A stretch of DNA of 64,000 nucleotides. It comes from Bilabrum cf. latius. Its lineage: Eukaryota > Bigyra: Bicosoecida > Bigyra > Bicosoecida. The number at the start of each line of letters is the position of its first letter. Within the stretch, counting starts at the first letter, position 1. Position numbers and translations under genes: made by a program. Below, one piece after another: positions 11,634 to 24,044 of the stretch. The notes below the pieces were generated by a model. The model did no database searches, was not told where the DNA came from, and saw nothing but the letters and a program-made list of their open reading frames with translations. The DNA lies in assembly GCA_965178125.1 (NCBI GenBank), contig OZ237765.1, forward strand, positions 787,505-851,504, in the 5' to 3' direction.

Positions 11634-13013
11634 TCAAGGGCCCGGGTCTGCTGCAGCAGACCCAGTCCCGGCAGCCTCCTCGCCCTCGCCCTCGCCCTCG
11701 CCCTCGCCCTCGCCCTCGCCCTCGCCCTCGCCCTCGCCCTCGCCCTCTCCAGCCCCGCCAGCTGCGGCACCCGCAGGCGCCGGCACCTCCCTGGGTGGCT
11801 ATCTGCCCACCACCAGTGGCCTACCGTGCTCACCCCCGGGACTGGGCCCTCCCTCCTCGCCCCCCTCCTCCTCCACACCAACCACCCCCGCCACAGGAGA
11901 CCCCGGGGCCCCCTCTCCCCTCGTGCCCGCCCAGCCCTTGAGGTCGTCGCTGGTCAGGCGCGCCGCCCCACTGAGGTGTGCCAGGGAGGCCCTCCTCCAC
12001 TGTTCCTTGGAGGGGTGCTCGTCTGCAAGGGGGCCCGCTTTGGCCTCTTCCACCTTGAGGAGGCCCTTGGTGACGTACTGGAAGGCCTCCTCCACCGAGT
12101 CTGTGAAGTAGAGCCGGTCCACGTCCGACTGGCTCATGGTGCCCATGTCCACTGCCGCCTGAAAGTTCACCACCCTCCGCCAGTAGGTCTCGCCGAACAT
12201 CACGATGGGGGTGTGCCGCTTCCAGCGCCGCTCCTTGCCGCCGATCTTGCCCGTCTGCAGCAGGGTCATGGTCTCGGCCAGCTCGTCCAGAGTGCCTATG
12301 CCCCCAGGGGCCACCACCAGCGCGGCTGAGTCGTGGACCAGCCAGAACTTGCGGGTGGCGAAGTAGTGCAGCTCGAAGGAGAGTGCAGGGGTGCAGTAGG
12401 GATTCAAGGAGGGCTCGAAGGGGAGGCTGATCCCGATGCCGATGGAGCGAGCACCGGGCACTTGTGCAGCTCCCCCGTTTGCCGCCTCCATCATGCCGGG
12501 GCCCCCACCGGTCGCGATCACGTAGGGCTCCGAGCCAGACGCGTCCCGCCGGCCCATGCTCCATTCCGTCAGTCTACGGCTCAGCTCTCGTACCCTAACG
12601 TAGTACTCGCACATCCAAGCAGTGCGCTCGAGACGGTCGAGCTGCGCAACCGCGGTGTCTCGCTCCTCTGACCCCTCGGCTGCAGCCTCCACTGACTTCT
12701 TGGCCGCAGCGACCGCCTTAACATGGTCATCAGGGTGTTTGGCACGAGCAGACCCGAAAACAAGTATGGTGCTCTTTACTTTTTCGCGTTGCAGACGCTG
12801 TTCCGGTTCGAGCAGCTCCGAGAGAAATCGGAGGGGCTTTGCCGCTGGAGACGCCAGGAATGCAGCGTTCTTGTACGCCTTTTGCGGCTTAATCATGTCC
12901 ATGCCTGGGGGCAGCTGAACAACGGGGTCAAGTACGTCAGCCGCAGGGGCATCGCCTTCCACCCGTGCAGCTGCCACTGGCACAACATCCTATCCTTTCC
13001 CGGATGATGCCAT
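11634..13013 (-). CDS. LOG-family (lysine decarboxylase-like) nucleotide phosphoribohydrolase
   Basis: Open frame from ATG 13013 to TGA 11636-11634, 459 residues, with TAG = Gln at 12990 and 11799. It carries both signatures of the LOG/TIGR00730 Rossmann fold: GGGPGMMEAANGG and APGGIGTLDELAETMTLLQ (PGGxGTxxE), with a TILVFGSARA strand before them. The N-terminal segment (KAYKNAAFLASPAAKPLRFL) matches the longer bacterial-type subgroup rather than the short plant cytokinin enzymes. Family members cleave nucleoside 5'-monophosphates to base plus ribose phosphate; the exact substrate here is unknown. Past the second TAG the protein ends in a (Gly-Glu)n tail encoded by a CCCTCG hexamer repeat. 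Convergent with COQ8 (101 bp between the stops). Confidence 0.9.
11680..11747. repeat. CCCTCG hexamer microsatellite
   Basis: About eleven perfect CGCCCT/CCCTCG hexamers. On the minus strand they encode an uninterrupted Gly-Glu dipeptide run in the C-terminal tail of the LOG-family protein. Because the unit is six bases, length changes stay in frame. Confidence 0.95.
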
Positions 13014-13230
13014 TAGAAAAGAGAAGCTTGAACCACAGCTTCACAATAATACAATACTGTCTTCGCTAGATCCGCGTCGGCGTTCAGTAAATACTGTGTC
13101 GAGGCGGCTACTTCGTCAATCGGTTTCGCCCAATTCTGTTGAAATTCAGATTTTGGTTGCTTCAAACAACACCATATAAATAATCACATCTTGATTCTGT
13201 CAGAACAACATTTCGATCGAATAGCCCAGT

Positions 13231-15839
13231 ATGGCTGCTTTTCAGGCCGTAATGCGATGCCCACACATGCGAATGGCCTCAGTTGGGAATGGTGTGCTGC
13301 GTTCGTCCGCTTTGAAGTCAATGATGCGCTGCCCACACATGAACAAGGCTATGGCACAATCAGTTGCTTCCCTGTCTGGCGCCGCTACCAATGCGTCTGC
13401 CGTGGCCGCAGATGTTGCATCCAAGCGTGAGTATGATATATCTTGAGCTTATTGTGAAGCCTACAAAGGTCATACCCTCCAGTAGTCTGGCTGTGTGAAC
13501 ATGATGCAGGAGTCGCCGTACCGCTACTGCAGAGGCCGGCTCTCGCTCGGATGTTGGCCTTTGGCAAGCCTTATTGGGTGCTACGGGTGTAACTTGATTC
13601 TAGATTTTGGTAACACCGCCGTTTAATCCGAATATTGAGGACTGGCTGAGAAACTGCCGATGCTGAGGTGACGTGGATGCTAGCTTTTCTTACCTATGGT
13701 CTCCGTTGAAGCCAAATGGCCGTACTATTGCGGTCCAGTGAATTTAAAAGAACTCTATGAGTCTATTTGCCGGCTCTAGATTGCTCCGATGACATCCCCT
13801 AGTGTCTTCACGCTCGCTGCCATGCACGGATCCCTGATCAGTCGCCATGTTGCTGTTCTCATTACGCAGACGAGAACATACGTCGCTCTTCTTCCCCACC
13901 CCCCGAGTGCTTCGAAGCCCGAGCATCGCTTGCAGCTGGGCAGCAGCTGCCCCAGTCCGTGGCCCAGGTGGTGGCGAGCGTCGGGCACCGGCAAGCTGCA
14001 TCTCCCCTACAGCCAGAGGCACGCGGCGCCGGCCAAGCAGTGGGCGATGCATCGGTTGCCGTCGAGGATGCATCTGAGTCCGGGCCAGACGTGTGGATGA
14101 ACCGCGGTGCCAAGAATGTCGATGCTGGCACATGCCCGCATGGACACGGGCAGCCTCTCGAGAGCGGCCGTGGCGGCGTTGCCTCAGCCACCGGAGAGCA
14201 TGGCTCGTAGAAGGGGCAGATGGAAACGGAAGTGGGAGGGAAGCAGCAGGGAGGCTCGTCCGTCTCCCGCTACGAGGCCGGCTTCAAGCATGCCATCAGC
14301 TCCATCCGCCGTGAGGGCAGGTACCGCGTGTTCCGCACGTTGGAGAGGCACCAGGGCAGGTTCCCCTACATGACGCTGCACGGGGAGCAGGGAACAGCCG
14401 AGGAAGGGGCACAGGGTGACGAGGGGCAGGCCCAGTCAGAGGCCAAGGAGATCGTGGGGTGGTGCTCGAACGACTACCTGGGCATGGGCCAGCACCCCGA
14501 GGTCATCCGGGCAGCCGTGCAGACGGCCGTGGAGTAGGGGGCAGGGGCGGGCGGCACCCGGAACATCAGCGGCACCAACTGCGAGCACGTGAAGTTGGAG
14601 CAGGAGCTGGCGGACCTGCACGGCAAGGGCGGCGCGCTCATTTTCCAGTCGTGCTACATGGCCAACGACGCGGTGCTGACCACTCTGGCCAAGGTCTTTC
14701 CCGGTCTGGAGGTGTACTCGGACGAGATGAACCACGCCTCTATGATCCAGGGGATCAGGCACTCGGGGGCCCCAAAGCACATCTACAGGCACAACGACAT
14801 GGAGCACCTGCGCGAGCTGCTGGCCAAGGCAGACCCCAGCACGCCCAAGCTTGTGGCATTCGAGTCGGTCAACTCGATGGAGGGCACGGTGGCGCCCATC
14901 CACGAGATCTGCGACCTGTGCGACGAGTTTGGGGCCATGACCTTCTGCGACGAGGTGCACGCCGTGGGTCTATACGGGGATACTGGGGCCGGGGTGGGCG
15001 AGAGGGACGGGGCCATGGATCGGCTCGACATGGTCACCGGGACGCTCGGCAAGGCATACGGTGTGGCGGGGGGATACGTGGCTGGGAGCGCTGCCATGGT
15101 GGACGCGATGCGGCTCATGGCCAGCGGTTTCATCTTCACCACGGCCATGCCGCCCGCCAATGCCGCGGCCGCCACTGCCTCTGTAGCCCACCTGAAGAGA
15201 TCCACCTGGGAGCGCCGCTTCCTGCACGCCAACTCGCAGCACCTGAAGCGGCTCCTGGTAGACGCTGGCATACCGGTCATGGACTCGGTCTCGCACATCG
15301 TGCCCGTGCTGGTGGGTGACGCAGCCAAAGCCCAGGCGGCCTCAAAGATGCTCCTGGAAAAGCACGGAATTTACGTGCAGCCCATCAACTACCCCACGGT
15401 GCCCCGTGGCACGGAGCGGCTCCGGATGACGCCTACCCCCTTCCATTCGGAGGCCATGATGAGGCAGCTGGTGGAGGCCCTGGGGCAGGTGTGGACCGAG
15501 CTGGGGCTGGGGAGGTCCCGTGCCTGTCCCGCGGGCATCAAGGAGTACGCTGCTGTGCCCGAGGAGGAGCACCTCCCGAGGGTGGAGTGGAGCGGGCCTG
15601 TGCAGCGGGAGGACAAGGACGTGACGGCGGTGGAGCGGGAGAGGCACGAGGCCAGGGTGAGGGAGTTCCACCAGCAGGCAAGCGCAAGGGGAAGGGGCAG
15701 AGAGGCGCAGGGGGCCACGGATGCGCTACAGGACAGCGCGCTGTGGTGGGCAGGGGTGCACGCATGTGGCGCAGCGGCCGAGGGTTTGAAGGAGGCAGCG
15801 GAGACTGGCCATCATGCCCAGGCGTAGGGTCGGGTGTGA
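13231..15839 (+). CDS. ALAS: 5-aminolevulinate synthase (haem C4 pathway), mitochondrial
   Basis: Exon 1 is 13231-13426 and exon 2 is 13870-15839 (TGA 15837). The intron (443 bp) has a GTGAGT donor and a ttctcattacgcag acceptor, and one base is carried across the junction. The catalytic core is textbook: [24 protein letters not shown] (glycine loop), FCDEVHAVG, and the pyridoxal-phosphate lysine in TGTLGKAYG. The leader has two MRCPHM motifs (haem-regulatory Cys-Pro motifs, as in animal ALAS) and a third CPHGHGQP downstream. TAG = Gln at 14208, 14535 and 15825; the 14535 codon directly precedes GAGAGGTRN. The enzyme condenses glycine and succinyl-CoA in the matrix. The CP motifs suggest haem feedback on import or stability (inferred from family knowledge). 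721 residues, longer than typical because of a long leader and a charged C-terminal extension. Confidence 0.96.
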
Positions 15840-16183
15840 GAAAGCTGGCAGGGCGGTAGGGGAGATCGCCTCAATCAGGCTGCTTTAATGTGTTGATCTG
15901 GTCCAGCGCATAGTCGGGGCAAATGCTCGGCTTCTGCCGCTCGCAGATACACCTTAGGAGCAGCGAGTCTAACAGTGATCCACACGATCCATACTTGATT
16001 CGCGAAGAATCCTAGCAACTTCGGGATCCATCCATGGATACATGAACGAATCATGATAATCCCATAAGATCCTCACATTTTGTTATAACTTATCTTCAGA
16101 ACAGATCCTCGGACATGGTCCGATCTAGACTTGGTCTGCTTGGTATTGCACCGGTTCTGTGCAGACAGCCAGAGAGCTCAACC
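15840..16183. other. Intergenic region between convergent genes
   Basis: 344 bp between the ALAS stop and the stop of the membrane-protein gene. It is more A/T-rich than the genes. I see no open frame with family likeness, no tRNA-like cloverleaf and no repeat. Confidence 0.7.
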
Positions 16184-19100
16184 TTACGTACTGCCCGTCC
16201 TTGCGACCGACTCTGCACCGAGGTGGCGTGACTGCTGCGCGTACCGCGCTGCGACCCACAGGGTCAAGCTAGCACTCCACAGTATCCCCAGCATGGACAG
16301 CACTAGTGGCCCGCCCACTAGTATGCCCCGCTCCCACAGCCACAGCCTTGCGTCAAGCAACTCTCGCGCGGGCGACTCGTGCCGCGCAACCGCGCAGAAC
16401 CCGGCAGAGGCCGGGTCCTGCATCGAGGTGCACCAACCGCCCAGCGAAAGCGCAGCAAAGAGGCCGAGATCCTCGAGCAGCCGCACCGCAATAGACTGCA
16501 CCCGCACTCGGCCCACCCACTCTTGCACGGGATTTGTGGCCCACCCAGCCAAGCCACCAGTACCCCCCAGCAGCATGAGCATGTGGCTGGGCCCCGCGTC
16601 CCACGCAAGCAGCGACACCAACCGCATGGCTACTATGGAGCTCTTGCTCGGGGTCTTTGCGCGGGCAAGAGGCAACCAATGCCCATCGATCAAGTGCTAT
16701 CGACTACTGGTTTCCCCGCTGCTCCGGACTCTGTTGTACTACATGCTCTTGCCGGAAGCGGCCGACGGGTGTGCCATCAACGCGTCGGCTCGATCATGCT
16801 TGTACGCTTGCTCCTACGCGTGTACCAGCTCCGCGACACAGTCCGTCTGTGGCTCGAGCGAGCCTCCGGAGCTGTCCATCGACTGCACCATTGGCCCCGT
16901 GTCCACAGCGAGAATGCACCCGCCCGCAACCTGGCTGTGCACGCGCATGTCCGACTCGGAGGGCGCACCACTGCTACGTAGGCGACTCGATGGGACCACC
17001 GGACTGGCGCCTGAGTCCAGGGCTGCCGCTCCGGTGTTTGGATGCTGTGGTAGGAAATGCAACGAGTCAGTTCCAGCGTGAAAGCTTCGTGGGGAGTTCC
17101 TGCCCTGCATGGCTAGTCGGTATTTCGGGCCCGACTGCGCCGCGGGATGAATCGCGGTGAGCTGTGCATCGCTTGCAAATCGGCTCCCTTGCCCAAGCAG
17201 CTCGATCAGCATGCTCGTGGCATCGTGTCCCATGCAAGTCAGTATAGCTCTGCAAGCCCCGCCCAACCCAGCAGCTACCACCAGAACAGCTCCCGCCCCT
17301 GACAGATCGGCAGCGATAAGGGATAAGGCCAGCAGGATGTACCCCATGGCGCGAGCGACACCCGCCGCTGCTATCAAGTCAAGAGTACATACTAGCGAGA
17401 CATCAGAGCTGCCGACCCCCTGCCCACCGCTGCTATCCTGATCCTCCCCTAGGAGCACACTAGATAGCCCTGCAGGGTCTTTGTCCACCATGCAAAAGCT
17501 TTGATGCACGCACTGCCCTACCGCCCCCACGACGCACAGCAACCCTACAGCCACGGTGCACCATGCCCAGGGAGAGGCGCTCAGCTGCGCTGCAGGACAC
17601 CTGTCCCACCTGCTGGCAGACCCCTCGCGCAGGCAAGGCAGCCGCACTTCAAGCCGCGCGCTGGATGCGTTCACAACTGGTAGCCACACGCCTCCCGGCA
17701 GCTGACCAGCTCGCAATAGCCGCACGAGACGCTGCGCCAGAGCCCCGGCGCTGCGAGTCCTCTGCTGCGGCACCCCGAGAACCTGCACTGCGGGCAGAGG
17801 CCTGAGTCTGACCTTGACGTCAATCTCCATGCGGATCACGGGCGGGTGCACCGAGGGTTGCAGCTTGGTCAGGCTCTGCTGGCTTGAGGCGGCTTCGGGT
17901 CGATCGGTGGGCAAGTCGCCGATGGGCCATTGCGGTGGATGTGCTCTGATGCCCATGATGAGGGGCTCAATACGGCGAGTGTCGAGGGAGACGTTCCTGC
18001 CCTGGTCTGCGTCCCACTCCCCCAAAAGATCTGCGATGTCAGCGCCTAGCTCCGCGGAGAGATGGTGCAGCTGGTCTGGGCTCGGCTCGGGATATTGCAG
18101 CCCCGGTGGTGCAGCGGGCTAGGGGGTCATGACCTGGGCTTGCGGCCACATATTTCGGTCGAAGTCGAGCGTGAAGTGCACCAGGGCAGTGCTGGACTGC
18201 TCCCTCTGGGCCCATGCGGCAGAAAATGACAGCTCAACGCCTTTGCCCCGGTCGTTGACACACGTCAGTGTATGCTCGGCCCCATTGTGTGAGGCTGTAG
18301 CTCCATTCACAGGCAGGGGCGGTGACCCCGACCAGGCTGAAGACCACACCCTCGACACCGAGGCAGCCATGGCCCACCCGGTTGGTCTACCTGTGGGACT
18401 CGGTTCCATCACCAGGTCGACGGGCACATGGTCGGGATCATTGCACTTTGCCCTGCACACGGGTCGATACTAGAAGGCACCGATCAAAGACGTGTCGTTG
18501 CACTCCCATCCTCCCCCATTCACGACGGGCAGCTGCTGCAGCGCGGCCCCTGGGATTATGCGATCTAGCCGTACCCCCCTATACCTGGCGAATGGTCCTA
18601 TCAGCGGAGATATCATCTCCTATGGCAGGGACCAAGCAGGTGACACCGGATCTTGGAGCGGTGTCGCGCTGCCATTCAGCGATGGGCTGGCTCGAGGTCC
18701 ACGAAGGCGAGATATAGGCGGGCGCCAGGCACCGTGGGATGGAGGGTATGCCCTGCGGAACTCGCCGCCTATGGTCACTGCTCGCGTGGAAGTGGCCGCG
18801 GGATAGTCAAAGTGCACCAGATCTATGTTATACTCGCTGGTATTCACTGAGTATAGAGAAGCGCAGCCCAATTTGCCAGCCCTGCGCCAGGCAGGCAGGG
18901 CCTTCTGAGCGTCCATCCAGGACTACGACGCGGCGCTGATGGCGGATTGGCTCCATTGCAATTTGTTATCGAAAGAATGATCGTTAGTGCCTGCCCCTAG
19001 GGCGACAGTGGGGGAACAGTTCCTGGCCTGCACGCAGGAGGGGTCGTCCAGCAGCACGATGGCAGCGACCAGGACCGGCTCAGTGCCCCCCTTCTCGCTG

Positions 19101-20507
19101 CTGCAGACCACGGTGCTGGCTTCAAGGGAGTGGCCGATGTCCATGGTGGGCACGGTGTCCATCATGGTTTGCGTCACGGGCACGCGGTTGAGGCGCCATG
19201 GGTAGCCTGTCTGCGGGTATCCCAGGTGCAGCAGTCTGGAGCCGTTGGTGGGCAGCACGGCCACCGTGCCCGGAGGATAGGTCACCGACACCACCTGGTG
19301 CCAGCGATTGCCCTGATGAGCAATATGTTCCTGCTGGGATCCCCCTCTGAAGCTGAAATACTACTCCACGACCCCCACCGCAGTGGTGGCCTGTGCCACT
19401 GCGTAGTCTTGCTCGAACACAGACCGGTTGGCGAGGGATGGCCCTGTGTGCGGGATCAAGGGACATGCACCGGGCGATACAGCCCCATGGTCTGCACTGG
19501 CAAACATGCCCCGACCTGGGTCTTCCCACTGAGGGGGCCACAGTGTGGCCTGTCTGCAAGTGTCGTTCGGTGCGATGGGCACGTCCATGGGGGTGCACCT
19601 CGGGGAGTACAGCGCCCTGGGGCACACGGTGTGATGAGTGAACAGCCGAGGCTGTCTCATGTATCCGTATGTATTCAAGTCCACCTGTGTCCCTGCAGAG
19701 TAGTCCCTGTACACACGCGGCGATGTGAGGGGCTGCTGCGGGACGGGGCTCCAAGGCCGCTCTGACTCCCCGAGCCCGATGATGCCAGGCCACTGGTAGT
19801 AGCCAGCCGTGATCAAGCCGCCCGTGATGTGGTTGTCGGAGCTGCTAGGCTGTCGGAACTGAAAGAACCACTGCTCTTCCGTCCATGGCTCGACGCTGCG
19901 GGTCGGCGGGAACAGGGCGGACCGGCTTGTGGTGCAAGCAACAGCCAGTGCCGGCGGTTCTTGGGCGGTAGCTGCGGCTGGCGTGTACCCCTTATCGGCC
20001 GCCATTGTGGCAAAATTTAATATTTTGAGGGGGTTCCTAGCACTGACACCATTGGCTCGTGCTAACTGTCCCTCTGGACCTGCGCTCCAATTCCACCGCA
20101 TCGTAGCTTGATTTCGAATGGAGCCTGACCAGGGTTGCTGTACGACATCGCAGCCAAGCCCAATGTTCTGCTCCATGCTTTCGTTGTAATGGATGATTCG
20201 CGAAGAACGAACAGCCGCCGGGCCAGTTCCTGTTGCATTAGCTGGCCAGGCTGCTCGCCACAATGCTGCTTGCCAGTGGGTCAATCGGGAACGATTACAA
20301 CGGGATGCAACGAGTAAGAAAATGACCAGCTTCGTTCGATTGATTACTTCTCATGGTATTGTTAGTCTGTGTGCACTCACAATTGCACACGGGCTCGCTT
20401 TGCGAAGCGAAAGGCAGCAAAATACTCGCGCCTGCGTCTCGCATAGTCTCGATGGTCCTCGCATCACATCCCAGATGCAGCAGGATTGCAGCAAAGATTG
20501 CCATCAT
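16184..20507 (-). CDS. Large signal-peptide, multi-pass membrane protein of unknown function
   Basis: About 1,400 residues. Exon 1 (20507-20381) encodes a signal peptide (MMAIFAAILLHLGCDA). A GTGAGT donor follows and the acceptor is at 20269 or 20266 (CAAG or GCAG; both keep phase). The long exon runs to TAA 16186-16184. TAG = Gln at 19361, 18923, 18620, 18470, 18119, 16814, 16739 and 16697 joins at least five pieces in one frame. Roughly 900 residues of extracytoplasmic sequence with many Asn-x-Ser/Thr sites and Cys pairs are followed by about five or six hydrophobic segments (for example CTVAVGLLCVVGAVGQCV and ILLALSLIAADLSGAGAVLV). I recognise no family. The layout resembles a receptor or a DUF2921/Tul1-like membrane protein, but no RING is visible. 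Confidence 0.6.
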
Positions 20508-20613
20508 TTCAGCGCATGCATGGATACTGTTGCTGGAGTGGATAGCTGCAGACTCTACAGTTGTGGAGTGTTTGTCTAGGCTTTGCGTTTGGTTCTCCAT
20601 CTCGCCGATACCA

Positions 20614-23600
20614 TTAATCCGCACTCTTCTACTTGGCCTTCCCACCACGCTTACCCCGGCGGCGTTTCTTCGGTGGGGCTGAAGATTCTTCTGCTGCAGT
20701 CGCCTTTGCCGCTTTCTAGTCGCTCGAGCCGCCGGCCCCGCCCGCAGTTGCCTCCTCTTCAACTCTGCCCCTCTTTGACCCAATCGCCGGATCGCTGCTC
20801 GGCAACGCATCGGCACTTGGGTCTTCTGCCTCTCCAACCCCTGGCTATTCCTCGCCTAGCTCAGCAAGCCCACCAAAGTACCCCACCAGCGATTTTCCAC
20901 CGGATGGCATGTCGCTGCTCCCGCTGGCACCAGCACCAGCACCAGCACCGGCCCCCGAGGCAGCACCGGCAGCACCTGGGGCACCCCTGGGGCCTCCCTC
21001 GCTCCCACTCGTCACACCCTTTACCACACCCTTGCCCCCTTTGGCCAGCAGCCCGGCCAGCGCTGCCCTCCTGCCCGCAGCCCCCCCGCCCGCCCCCTCT
21101 GCAGCCAGCCTGGCCTGCCTGGCCGCCTCCATGGCCCGCCTCCAGCCCGCCCTATCCTCGCGGTAATGGTCCAGCCGGCACAGCCCCACGAGCCCCCGGG
21201 CCCACCTGCTCCCCCGCACCCTCCTCTCCTGCGCCTCGAGGTCTCCAGCGATCACCTCCAGGGTCCGCGCGTCGCATGCAGCGGCCAACCGCCGCGCCAC
21301 CCGGCTGCCCCGCGGGCTGTCTGCCACCTCCACCCACCGCCCGCGCAGACCCCGCACCACGCGCTGCCTGGCCCAAGCCGACTCGGGCCCCAGTGCGGCC
21401 AGCGGCTCTATCACCCCCCGGGCACAGGCAGGGTCCTGCGCGGCTGCCACCAGAGCCTCTGGCCGCAGTGCAAGCACTGACTCTAGGACTGGTCGCGCCG
21501 CCGCTGGCTGCAGCCCAAGGGCAGCGCCTACAACCCTGCTGCCAGCCCTGGACAGCTGCACCGGGCGATCTGCCCTGCCCTTGGGAGGCAATGGGGCCTT
21601 GCCACCACTCGTCTCCTCCTTGCCCTTGTTCTCTCCAGCCTTCGCCTTGCTGTGCGCAAGCCCCACCTCTTTGGCCGCCTCCTCCTCGTCGTCGCTGATG
21701 CCGAGGCTGCCCCCACCATCACTATCTGCACCGTCATCCTCCTCCTCCTCCTCCTCCTCTCCGCCTAAAGCACCTCGGGCAGCCTCGCGCGCCTCCTCTG
21801 CTGCCCGGCCCCGGCCCCCGTCCACGTCTAGCAGCCACGCCACCAGACCCCTGGCCCCGCTCCTGCATCGAGCCAGAGCCGCGGCCCGCTGCAGAGCACC
21901 CACAACCGCTCGCTGCAGGTCGAGAGAGCCCCCTTCTGCTGTCGCGGCCACCAGCGCGGCCACCACGCCCTCCCGCCTGGCACCCAGCAGTGCGGACGTG
22001 TGTGGCAGCAGGGAGCGGGCGCACTGCAGTGCCATGCCCGCCTCTGCGGCCCGCTCCACCGCTCGCTGGGCCGCATAGTTGGCTAGTGGATGGGCCGCAA
22101 GCGCCAAGAGGGCGGTGGGGAACAAAGATGACGAGGTCGACGATGATGCTGCCGATGATGATGATGCTGCCGATGACGATGATGCAGCTGCGCTCCCCGA
22201 AGCAGGCAGAAGTCCGGCTGTGTGCGTGTCTGCGGGTGGTAGGGAGCGGATGGAGGCTGCCAGTCGCAAGGGGCAGGGGTGTGGGAGCGGGGCCAGCAGC
22301 ACGTCGTCTAGCAGCCGACGCATGCCCACCGCGGGCATTGCCTCGATCGCTGCTTCCGCCAGGGCTGATCCAGCTTTTGAGGTTGCGACGGCCGCCACAG
22401 CCTCGAGCTGGCGCGCTCGGACTGATAGGATCGCAGCTGACGAGTCCCCATCCACCGCGCCGCTGGCCCCACGTCCTTCCTCTTCCTGGCCGCCATCTCC
22501 CCCCGCTGCCTCCTCCGGCCCCTCATCTCCAGACAGCCCCAGCATGGCGTCACAGGCCCGCTGCAGGGCAGCTCGCATGGCCCCTGCGAGCTCCTCGCAC
22601 TCACCCGCGGTTGCAACCACCCCTCCAAGCGTGTGTATCACACCGACGTCTCCATCCTTGCTTTGGCCATCACCCTCGCTACCCCGTCCCTCCCCAGACT
22701 CCGGCTTCAGAGCGTCAAGCACCCCTGCCAGCGCGTCGCCTTCGAGTCCGTCTGCAGCGGGTTCTTTGCTTCCACCGTCCTACGCATCCCGCTTGCCACC
22801 CCCCTCGCGCCTCTTCCCCGTGCCCCTGCTGGCGCGCGAACCGAGACCTGCAGCCGCAGCCCGTAACCTCCTCACACAGCGGGCCCCCGCCGCCAGCAGC
22901 GCCTGCGCCGCCCCCGATGCCGCGGGCTCCTCCGCCACCAGCAGCGCATCCCTCGGGGATGCGTTCCCCAGCGCCTCAAGCAGGCGACCCAGGGCAAAGA
23001 CGAGGGAGCGGCGCAGGCACCAGTCGCCCTTCTCCGCGTGCCTCGCGCCTGAGGCAGCCGACGCCCTGCGAGTACCAGTGGAGGATCCCCCCGCCTGCCT
23101 GGCCCCCACGCCGTCCCCGGCCAGTGCCGCGGCAAGCACCCGCACCACGTGGGACGCGCCCTTCTCGAACATCCACTGCCGGAGCTCTGACTCCGCCACT
23201 GCCGCCACCCCGAGCAGACATCCCTCGATCCCCTCAAGCAGAGCAGTGGGAGGCAAAGAGGCACCTTCCATCTCCTCCTCCTCGTCTGCCGCCGAGTCCT
23301 CCTTTAGGTCCTGTGGGAGAGCACCGTCGGTTGCACCAGCGAATACTGGAACTCTCTTCCGGCCAGATAATGTCCTGTTCTGGTCCACCTCTCCCGACGC
23401 AACACTCAGCGATGCTGACAGGCCACCCAGCAGCTCTTCGAGCACGTGGGAACCGTACCGATGCCTGGCCAAAAACGAGACATAGGGCGAAGCTCGAGCC
23501 GCGAACTGGAAGAGTTGTACAGATGATGATCGTTTCAAGAGAAGCTCAATCACCCCGCTCGCTCGCTTATGAGTAGCAAGTGATGCCCCCCTTTTTCTAA

Positions 23601-23667
23601 TGTCCCGATGAAGATTCTCCACAAGCAACGAGCTGGAGTCATCCTCTCCACCGGTCTCTGCTTCCAT
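20614..23667 (-). CDS. NOP9: NOP9 pumilio-repeat nucleolar protein
   Basis: Open from ATG 23667 (or ATG 23709) to TAA 20616-20614, 1,017 residues, crossing TAG = Gln at 22780, 20845, 20716 and 20629. The N-terminal part matches NOP9: LATHKRASGVIELLLKRSSS, then FLARHRYGSHVLEELL (pumilio repeat with the R-x-G-x-H-V core). The C-terminal part has SPRGSRVARRL and LCRLDHYREDRAGWRRAME, the usual NOP9 ending. Ala-rich and acidic spacers (an EEEEEEE run near 21740) separate the repeats. After the TAG at 20845 comes a lysine/arginine nuclear-localisation tail (APPKKRRRGKRGGK). Known role: binds 20S pre-rRNA and restrains Nob1 cleavage at site D during 40S maturation. It shares the ribosome-biogenesis theme with the NOL11-like gene. 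Confidence 0.87.
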
Positions 23668-23709
23668 ATCTTCCTATGACTACTGCAAAGGCACTATCAG
23701 CGATTTCAT

Positions 23710-24044
23710 ATACGAGACTAGCTCCTCATCTGGCTTTTTTGGCTTGCTGCGATAGAAGTCGGACGAACGGCAACTGATTCGATTGTCATGTATGTGGCTG
23801 GAAAATGTGCTAGGAAGCAAGCCATATTGCAGATCAGTATATATTGTATGTACGCACCGCTAATCTGGCAGCGGAACCGCCATAGGCTTCCGTAATTATG
23901 TGCATCATGGTCGGGGTACTCGTCGGCCCAGGTTTGGGTATTGTTCCGGTTAAGCCAAATCTCAGTTTTCCCTTCCGTCGCTAATTTCCGACGGGCTCCA
24001 CGATGATTGCAAGTGAATCGCAACGAAAACGCTAGAATAATGCC
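23710..24044. other. Divergent intergenic region (NOP9 / ALG3)
   Basis: About 335 bp between two divergent starts, A/T-richer than the genes, so presumably both promoters. No specific element recognised. Confidence 0.5.
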
